Source: Mytilus californianus
Lineage: Eukaryota > Mollusca > Bivalvia > Mytilida > Mytilidae
NCBI RefSeq assembly: GCF_021869535.1
Contig: NW_026262679.1
Span: 82,643,143 to 82,707,142 of the forward strand
DNA length: 64,000 bases
Direction: 5' to 3'
Positions 60,818 through 64,000 of the stretch are shown here, piece by piece. The notes under the pieces are model-generated. The model was not told the origin of the DNA and did not search any database. It saw only the letters and a list, made by a program, of their open reading frames with translations. The translations under genes and the position numbers were made by a program. How positions within the stretch are numbered: the stretch's first letter is position 1; the number at the start of each line of letters is the position of its first letter.

Positions 60818-63730
60818 TGTCCGTCCGTCCGTCCGTCAGTTCGTCAGTCCTGTTTCTTGTCATCGCAACTCCTCTCAAACCACACAACAGAATTTCACGA
60901 AACCTTTTTAGATAATAAGGACATACTATGTATTTGTGCATATCGACAGGAAATTACGATTCAATTCTTTTTCTAGGAGTTATGCCCCTTTGAACTTATT
61001 TACTTTAATGTACTACTGCAACAGTTTGTCATCGCAACTCCTCTCAAACCACACAACAGAATTTCATGAAACCTTTTCAGATAATAAGGACATACCACGT
61101 AGATGTGCATATCGACAGGAAATTACGATTCAATTTTTTTTCCATGAGTTACGCCCCTTTGAACTTATTTGCCCAATATACTACTGCAACCTTTTGTCAT
61201 CGCAACTCCTCTCAAACCACACAACAGAATTTCATGAAACCTTTTCAGATAATAAGGACATACTACGTAGATGTGCATATCGACAGGAAATTACAATTCA
61301 ATTTTTTTTCCAGGTGTTACGCCCCTTTGAACTTATTTGCCCAATATACTACTGCAACCTTTTGTCATCGCAACTCCTCTCAAACCACACAACAGAATTT
61401 CATGAAACTGTGTAGATAATAAGGACATACTATGTAGATGTGCATATTGACAGGAAATTATGATTCAATTTTTTTTTCTGATACAATTTTTTTTTCTTAC
61501 ACTTATTTTATTTCTCCAATGACAATGTGGGGACAGGGGGTATGTGAGCGCGCTCACTAAGGTTCTTTCATTGGCTATATCTTAGCGGTCAGTATTTATG
61601 GGTGGAAGGAGCCACAGAGAACCAGGACCTATCCTTGTCAATTAAGATTGGAGTCAAACACACATGCCTCATGCAGGGTTCGAACTCACATCCTCAGTGT
61701 TGACAGGCTAGTGATACAGAAGTTAAACTACTTAGACCACTAGGGCACTGAGGCCCTGAGGATACAAATAGAAAATTAGATATGCTCATCAAGATTTTAA
61801 ATCTTGAATAGATATAAATATTTAAGTCAACTTGTCTTTTTTTTTTTTTTTATTAAAAACAAGATATTTAGGTTATAGATGCTAGGGGTATGGATGTATA
61901 TTTTTTTTTATAGTTTTTAATATGATGTAAATTTTTATGATATTTCCAAACTAAAAAAGTAAACTTATCTGATAATACAGTTTACTTCTCCATAAAAGTT
62001 TAATATAATTGCAATTTTATGATGGTTTATTGGAGCTGTTTTTATTTGCTTGTCAGTTTTTTCCACAGTTTATTTTTCTGCATGATCACATATTTGTTAA
62101 AATCACATGCTTTTGTCACGACATTATATCACTGTTGTCTGGTGGAATTAAGATAGATTATAGATGAAGTAAAACTGTACACAGTTATGCTGTGGCGTAT
62201 AGTGGTTTTTTGGTAGTAAAAATTAAGAAAATCGCAAACAAATGACTTACTGTTGAAGGGTTAAAGAAGGGACTTAAATGAACATTCTCTTTGATCTTCC
62301 TTAGCAATGTGGGTTTTGCTTCAATGAGGAAGTAACTGAACAACAAAACCACAAAAAAAATATAAAATACATCTAACGGTTAACATACTGTCTTTAGCAG
62401 TGGAAAATTCTTCTATATCACCATGAGTCTATACAAGGTCCAAATGTCCTTTAATTATTGAAATTAGATTTCTGAAATTTATTTATTCTTAAAAGAAGAA
62501 AATGAAACTCCAGTAATATTAATGATATCAGAAAGGCAGTTTGCAATAAAAAAAAAAAAAAAAGCGTTAAATTCAGATTGTTTATTTTGTATTTTTTTAC
62601 TTGCAGCTTAGAAGTTTTGAAAACAGGGAAAGAACATTAGATGATGTCCGTAGAGGTACAATTGAAAATTCTGAGAGGGATCGAATGGGTAAGGTTTAGC
62701 ACTAAATTAATGTTCAGTATTTTCAGTGACAGGTCTCCTTAACTTATTTTGGTTACTTTGGAATTTTTTTTAGATCAAACTTTATACTCCTTGTCTGATC
62801 ATTATTATAGTTACTTTGCCTGCACCCTCATTGATTACCTTAAATTTGAAACTGAAATTTTATGATCAAATTTTTTTAATAATAGTGTTATTCAAGTCAT
62901 GTATTATTTGCTAACAGGTTTTTTGCTATTTTTTTTTTTCCTTAAAAAAAAGATATGTGTTGAAACTGAAATTACTCTAGTGGAACTTATAAAAATAAGA
63001 AGATGTGGTAAGATTGCCAATGAGACAACTCTCCACAAAGAGACCAAATAACACAGAAATTAACAACTATAGGTCATCGTACAGCCTTCAACAATGAACA
63101 AAGCTCATACCGCATAGTCAGCTATAAAAGGCCCTGAAATGATAAATGTAAAATAATTCAAACGAGAAACAAATATGTTACACAGCAACAAACCACAACC
63201 ACTGAATTACAGGCTCCTGAAGTGGGATAGGCACATACAGAATGTGGCAGTGTTAAACTATTTAGATGGCGCCAAACCCACCCCCTAACCTTGGACAGTG
63301 GTGCAACAGCACAACACAAGAACACACTATACAAAACAATAAACGAAAAACAAATGTGATAAACAGCAACAAACAACAACCACCATTCAATTACAGGCTC
63401 CTGACTTGGGACAGGCACATGAAGAATGTGGTGGGGTTAAACTCATTTGAGGACGCCAACCCTTTATTTCAACTTATTGATCATGTTGATTTAACAGTTG
63501 TTTAACTATGGATGAAATGCATATTGAACTGGCCATTTTAAAGAATACTGGTGAAATCCTTAATGGTGTTATGGTGTTAGGATTGTCAAATTTTAAAAAT
63601 TTCATTTTCATATCTTTTTTCTACAGATTTGGAGCAGACAGTTAAAGAGCTGAAACAGAAACTAGACAGTGAAAGATCAAATAGAGCAGAAAGTGAAGCT
63701 AATAGGATGACACTAGAAAATCAAGTCATG
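35119..63730 (+). CDS. CNTLN: Centlein (CNTLN), N-terminal part, seven exons, continues past window
   Basis: Centlein is a long coiled-coil protein of the centrosome. In vertebrates it is a linker component that holds centrioles together and associates with other linker proteins and microtubules. The translation spliced from seven exons (192 codons, ATG 35197) has a short acidic N-terminus, FVWSLWKKLQ at residues 35-44, the PDITQAISLV segment (48-57), then KDRKVLEVLQIKDERIEEL and continuous heptad-rich sequence to residue 192. From memory, vertebrate centlein has the same FVWSLWK-LQ and KDRKVLE blocks in the same order. All introns are GT-AG and phases agree. A TGA at 35164 is in frame upstream of the ATG. 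The 3' half (vertebrate proteins exceed 1,300 residues) lies outside the window. Intron 5 is 20.7 kb, so a missed exon there cannot be excluded. All other open frames inside the introns are repeats or background. Confidence 0.85.
35326..35960 (-). pseudogene. LINE 3' end fragment, antisense in CNTLN intron 1
   Basis: The minus-strand frame contains 'RWKFLHYILPTN'-like codons near 35700 in a neighbouring frame, then WKITKAPLC and the zinc-knuckle-like CNICNVIEDNEHYFLAC, followed by FWDQIK. This order is typical of the region after the reverse transcriptase in non-LTR retrotransposons. It is distinct from the LINE at 23958 in sequence. Only the C-terminal tail survives, and a frameshift near 35720 separates the two parts, so it is inactive. 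Confidence 0.75.
36156..36208. repeat. Inverted repeat, ~21-bp arms
   Basis: 'gaccttgttactgaaaaatat' and 'atatttttcagaacaaggtc' are reverse complements apart from one inserted base, separated by a few bases. It lies in CNTLN intron 1, just downstream of the LINE fragment. Confidence 0.75.
36655..37622 (+). mobile_element. Inverted-end tandem-repeat element, ~167-bp period, five units
   Basis: The ends 'tctcgccttgacggtgtcaa' and 'caaaaaggcgagacatatct' share inverted TCTCGCCTT / AAGGCGAGA. A GGCGGCGGCGGCGTC block follows the start. Units with 'tgtattagtttgtgattagg' start at 36721, 36887, 37054, 37221 and about 37386, each with 'tcaatgatatttggtatgca' and 'catttccatggagattat'. It is inserted in CNTLN intron 1. 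It is non-coding and of the bivalve 'pearl'-like type. Confidence 0.75.
37828..37895 (+). CDS. CNTLN: CNTLN exon, residues 8-30
   Basis: The exon is 68 bp with acceptor 'tttttttaaattctag' and donor GTAATG. It completes the split Gly codon and encodes IDDVGSLKAEIRALTDDLKQ then CQ, the first short helix. A 21-base G run lies only 35 bp downstream in the intron. Confidence 0.82.
37930..37950 (+). repeat. Poly-G tract, 21 G
   Basis: An uninterrupted run of 21 G follows 'gagtgggt' close to the donor site of the preceding CNTLN exon. Such a run could form quadruplex structures in DNA or pre-mRNA. Its true length may be poorly determined by sequencing. Confidence 0.85.
38080..38260 (+). repeat. Minisatellite, ~36-bp units
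   Basis: 'catccaagttaactttgaataagttta' and 'catccaagttaacttagagtatatatgtt' variants recur about five times, with AAGTTAACTT in each. It is in CNTLN intron 2 and non-coding. Confidence 0.75.
38270..39523 (+). other. CNTLN intron 2, remainder
   Basis: No exon or element is recognised with confidence. 38850-39000 ('ggtgtcgggcacgtgggcag', 'tcctgctgcagttttcaacc') is GC-richer and may be a repeat fragment. The rest is AT-rich. Confidence 0.5.
39524..39612 (+). CDS. CNTLN: CNTLN exon, residues 31-60 (FVWSLWK block)
   Basis: The exon is 89 bp with acceptor 'aactatttgtag' and donor GTAAGT. It encodes ADKDFVWSLWKKLQVANPD and ITQAISLVLQ plus two bases of an Arg codon. This is the most diagnostic exon: the tryptophan pair and the PD-TQA segment fit centlein. 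Confidence 0.9.
39697..40265 (-). mobile_element. Mytilus-type dispersed repeat split by a MITE
   Basis: The outer parts (39697-39927, 40158-40265) carry 'aacaactataggtcaccgta', 'ccttcaacaatgagcaaaac', 'ggctcctgactttcggacag' and 'gtgggacagtggtataacag' in the order of the 63000-63470 copy. The inner 227 bp is a separate insertion. It is in CNTLN intron 3. Confidence 0.8.
39928..40154. mobile_element. 227-bp Harbinger-like MITE with TAA target duplication
   Basis: The ends read GGGACGACATCAAAAG and, inverted, the same; pairing continues for about 38 bases with one mismatch ('gttcaatgtaggataaaaaa'). TAA occurs directly on both sides (39925-39927, 40155-40157). Three-base TWA target duplications are characteristic of PIF/Harbinger elements. 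The interior is non-coding, with a C-rich stretch at 39990-40010. Confidence 0.85.
40592..40720 (+). CDS. CNTLN: CNTLN exon, residues 60-103 (KDRKVLE block)
   Basis: The exon is 129 bp with acceptor 'caatttttttcag' and donor GTATGT. It encodes EKEKSEIKDRKVLEVLQIKD and a heptad-rich continuation, ending within an Arg codon. In vertebrate centlein the matching segment also has KDRKVLE followed by a Q-KD turn. Confidence 0.9.
41103..41312 (+). repeat. Mytilus-type dispersed repeat, short copy
   Basis: It joins 'gagcagaaaacaggccaagg', 'gctcattgttgaagaccgta', 'acctatagttgttaacttct' and 'ggagagttgtctcattggca' and ends 'ataccacatcttctttttt'. It lies in CNTLN intron 4. Confidence 0.8.
41829..41910 (+). 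CDS. CNTLN: CNTLN exon, residues 103-130
   Basis: The exon is 82 bp with acceptor 'tttttcttttgattttag' and donor GTAACT. It encodes SNVNEDLNKFQNEVDRLREK and NANLELQ, coiled-coil in character, and ends in phase 0. Confidence 0.85.
41911..42619 (+). other. Start of CNTLN intron 5
   Basis: AT-rich intron; I recognise no exon or mobile element here. Confidence 0.5.
42620..42722 (+). mobile_element. tRNA-like SINE fragment
   Basis: 'gggcctcagttgtctaagaa', 'tcaacactgaggttgtgagt' and 'gtaaccctgca' match, in the opposite orientation, the SINE at 61545-61765. The B-box region reads GAGTTGTAACCC rather than GAGTTCGAACCC, so the internal promoter is damaged. Confidence 0.65.
42740..42951. mobile_element. 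212-bp MITE, TACTGTGGATTCATT ends (best copy)
   Basis: The first and last 15 bases are perfect inverted repeats. Inner words ('tttcgtgga', 'ccacgaaa', 'tggtaccca') extend the pairing, so the element is nearly a full hairpin. It is the least decayed of four family members in the window and is non-coding. Confidence 0.85.
42952..45379 (+). other. CNTLN intron 5, no element recognised
   Basis: AT-rich intronic DNA. No coding pattern or named repeat could be supported. Confidence 0.5.
45380..46560 (-). mobile_element. Tandem-repeat element, exact 147-bp period, TCAAGGTCA in each unit
   Basis: The element spans from 'acacgctgaaatgtctcgcc' to 'gtgagcagttcctgctcc'. GAGGTCAAGGTCA starts at 45495, 45642, 45789, 45936 and 46083, exactly 147 bp apart each time. 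Decayed units follow at 46229 and 46392. Units share 'aaacttaacattgaccaatg', 'ccatgaaaatga' and 'acatgtacaccttacaatca'. TCAAGGTCA is the extended half-site known for monomeric nuclear receptors such as ERR and FTZ-F1/SF-1. Binding here is untested. The long minus-strand open frame at 45747-46043 exists only because 147 is divisible by three. Confidence 0.85.
46561..47856 (+). other. CNTLN intron 5, no element recognised
   Basis: Mostly AT-rich. The section at 47070-47600 is slightly GC-richer and could be an old repeat, but I see no exon. Confidence 0.5.
47857..48056. mobile_element. Decayed MITE of the TACTGTGGATTCATT family
   Basis: It has 'ctatggattcatttattttcatggg', 'ttgttgaacatttaaatttgtggttcac' split words and ends near 'aattggtaattaatccaagg'. 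The inverted ends are eroded. Confidence 0.6.
48530..48712 (-). other. Candidate minus-strand exon or pseudo-exon, family unknown
   Basis: On the minus strand an open stretch of about 60 codons includes YKSSIVKVFVASLTPPYYES, then AEELPFHVLYGDKSYLEKKE, and stays open to 48453. The mixture of residues and the lower AT content look more coding-like than the intron around it. I recognise no domain and see no certain splice borders. It could be an exon of a nested antisense gene, a decayed retroelement protein or chance. Confidence 0.25.
49402..49592. repeat. Inverted repeat enclosing telomere-like GGTTAG words
   Basis: CCTTCTTTTACTTTAGGGGT (49402-49421) and ACCCCTAAAGTAAGTGAAGG (49573-49592) are inverted copies with two mismatches. 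Between them lie degenerate 'taggttagggttag', 'ttaaggttaggttttag' and 'ggttagagttagg'. Animal telomeres use TTAGGG, so this is telomere-like, but it is short and imperfect. Confidence 0.7.
49600..50560 (+). other. CNTLN intron 5, no element recognised
   Basis: AT-rich. The 60-codon open frame at 49683-49865 has no motif and is treated as background. Confidence 0.5.
50582..52616 (+). mobile_element. Inverted-end element (ATGCCCCCGC...GCGGGGGCAT) carrying a nested insertion
   Basis: The ten-base ends are perfect inverted repeats. The outer parts (50582-50919, 52237-52616) contain two to three units with 'ctagaacagtaaaagtgacg', 'cttgatctgtgttttgtggt' and 'aggcaaactaaagttagaga', then 'gacgtacggacgtacagacg' near the right end. 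It is the larger relative of the element at 4584-4806. The central 1.3 kb is a later insertion. Confidence 0.8.
50920..52236 (+). mobile_element. Nested inverted-end element (ATACGAC family) with ~161-bp array and 3' hairpin
   Basis: It starts ATACGACTGCA at 50920 and has TGCGGTCGTAT at 52200-52210, followed by the hairpin CTGCGC-CCA-GCGGAG (one mismatch). A GTCGTCGTCGTCGTC block at 50965-50990 follows the start. Six units begin 'a(t/c)ggatct' at 51032, 51192, 51353, 51514, 51676 and 51838. The host sequence 'gcaattttt|ccatttgtaaag' is restored if it is removed, with insertion in a T run. This layout suggests a Helentron-like non-autonomous element. It contains no gene. Confidence 0.8.
52620..55915 (+). 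other. CNTLN intron 5, no element recognised
   Basis: Long AT-rich stretch. 54560-54960 and 55060-55270 are GC-richer than average, but I find no exon, splice pair or known repeat in them. Confidence 0.5.
55921..56400 (+). mobile_element. Bivalve dispersed element 'TATGCCCCACCTATGGGCAT'
   Basis: It starts 'ttatgccccacctatgggca', followed by a 'gtctgttcgtctgtctgttc' microsatellite-like block. Two units follow with 'acatgttc(c/a)(c/t)tatgatatga', 'taatgccaaat' and 'gatagtgcaagtgtgc', and the end is 'acacat(a)ttcttgttt'. I recognise it as a very abundant bivalve repeat. It has the same plan (hairpin/inverted start, microsatellite, short array) as other elements in this intron. Confidence 0.75.
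56464..56680. mobile_element. MITE of the TACTGTGGATTCATT family
   Basis: The ends are TACTGTGTATTCATT and AATGAATACACAGTA. The family base G is changed to T on the left and the partner C to A on the right, so the ends still pair. The interior has 'ttttcgtggataccaattttcg' words. Confidence 0.8.
56690..60765 (+). other. CNTLN intron 5, mostly unassigned
   Basis: AT-rich. The only recognised piece is a dispersed-repeat fragment near 57825-57930 ('cttcatgttgctcaatcttt'). The 99-codon minus-strand open frame at 56871-57170 shows no family motif or splice context and is not called. Confidence 0.5.
60767..61490 (+). mobile_element. Tandem-repeat element, 168-bp period (TATACCCC...GAGGGTATA)
   Basis: It starts with a hairpin-like 'ataccccatgcaacgagttg' / 'cggagggtataat', followed by GTCCGTCC microsatellite at 60806-60845. 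Units begin 'gtcatcgcaactcctctcaa' at 60859, 61028, 61196 and 61364. Because 168 is a multiple of three, a 159-codon repetitive frame (60936-61415) stays open; I consider it non-coding. It is a 'pearl'-like element in CNTLN intron 5. Confidence 0.75.
61545..61765 (-). mobile_element. tRNA-like SINE, minus orientation
   Basis: On the minus strand the order is 'cctcagtgccctagtggtct', 'gtttaacttctgtatcacta', 'tcaacactgaggatgtgagt', then the B box GAGTTCGAACCCTG near 61687-61674. This resembles a tRNA with a long variable arm (Leu/Ser type) at the head of a SINE. It is not a functional tRNA gene. A body of about 130 bp follows ('ttggagtcaaacac' on the + strand). Confidence 0.75.
62607..62688 (+). 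CDS. CNTLN: CNTLN exon, residues 131-158
   Basis: The exon is 82 bp with acceptor 'tatttttttacttgcag' and donor GTAAGG. It starts in phase 0 and encodes LRSFENRERTLDDVRRGTI and ENSERDRM plus one base. Its sequence is charged and helix-prone, continuing the coiled coil. It joins the exon at 41829 across 20.7 kb. Confidence 0.8.
63000..63470 (-). repeat. Mytilus-type dispersed repeat in CNTLN intron 6
   Basis: 'gccaatgagacaactctcca', 'aacaactataggtcatcgta', 'ccgcatagtcagctataaaa' and 'ggctcctgaagtgggatagg' show the family in its usual order. The last ~100 bp ('acaaccaccattcaattaca', 'ggctcctgacttgggacagg') repeats the block at 63185-63260, so it is a partial internal duplication. Confidence 0.85.
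63627..63730 (+). CDS. CNTLN: CNTLN exon, residues 158-192, last in window
   Basis: The exon is 104 bp with acceptor 'tatcttttttctacag' and donor GTTTGT, phase 0 at its end. It encodes DLEQTVKELKQKLDSERSNR and AESEANRMTLENQVM, typical heptad coiled coil. The next exon is beyond the window. Confidence 0.85.
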
Positions 63731-64000
63731 GTTTGTAATATATATGTATTTTATTTTAAAATAGGAGTTTGCTTCTTCATTAGAAAAGAAAACAACTTTT
63801 GTGTACACATATGTTGCTTTATATTGTTGCTGGTTATTGTCTAACCTGTAACAAAAGTTTTGTGTGAGGCAACACAGGTATTTCCTTTTTTGGGTCAACA
63901 ACATTTACAATTGCAAGTACTTTCTTGTTCTCTCATTCTTTTATTTAAGTTAAACAAAATATTGTTTTAAGGTTTTTTATGATGTGATCCTTTAATCTTA

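Noticed and set aside
60936-61415. 159-codon open frame with 56-residue repeats as a secreted or repeat protein
   Set aside because: It coincides exactly with a 168-bp non-coding tandem array; the frame is open because the period is divisible by three, and no splice or start context supports a gene.
1-64000. A new multi-gene system
   Set aside because: Only one host gene can be supported; all other long frames trace to retroelements or arrays, so there is no gene set that could form a system.

Overview
This is eukaryotic, AT-rich, intron- and repeat-dominated DNA from a bivalve mollusc, most likely a mussel of the genus Mytilus. The call rests on several dispersed repeat families that I recognise from Mytilus genomes. 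One family ends in 'tgtctcattggca...accacatcttctt' or carries 'aacaactataggtcaccgtac'. Another is made of tandem-repeat-bearing elements with short inverted ends, and a third is a palindromic family with TACTGTGGATTCATT ends. Nothing bacterial, viral or organellar is present.

One genuine host gene can be supported: the 5' part of the centlein gene (CNTLN, a centrosomal/centriolar coiled-coil protein), on the + strand from about 35119 to the window end. Seven exons join in consistent phase with GT/AG borders and give 192 codons: 35119-35218 (ATG at 35197), 37828-37895, 39524-39612, 40592-40720, 41829-41910, 62607-62688 and 63627-63730. The N-terminal FVWSLWK-LQ block and the KDRKVLE block that follows match what I remember of vertebrate centlein. 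Intron 5 is about 20.7 kb, and the gene runs off the right edge.

Layout. 1-14880: AT-rich intergenic DNA with a few small inverted-repeat elements. 14880-19220: a nested pile-up of tandem-repeat elements plus a tRNA-headed SINE. 19440-20040: unusual palindromes. 20100-22910: dispersed repeats, a dead reverse-transcriptase remnant and a short satellite array. 23586-32595: a 5'-truncated LINE reverse transcriptase caught up in an almost perfect 4202-bp direct tandem duplication (24192-28393 and 28394-32595). 32600-33900: a dispersed repeat split by a 192-bp-period array. 35119-64000: centlein exons, with introns full of mobile elements. These include a LINE end, a Harbinger-type MITE with target duplication, several inverted-end elements holding 147-, 161-, 167- and 168-bp arrays, and SINEs.

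The genes do not form a pathway: there is one host gene, and everything else is mobile or satellite-like. The observations I rate highest are the 4202-bp duplication that creates a chimeric open frame, the array repeating at exactly 147 bp with a nuclear-receptor-type TCAAGGTCA site in each unit, and the shared architecture (inverted ends, internal array, 3' hairpin) of two repeat families. I did not find a convincing new defence, enzyme or regulatory system.
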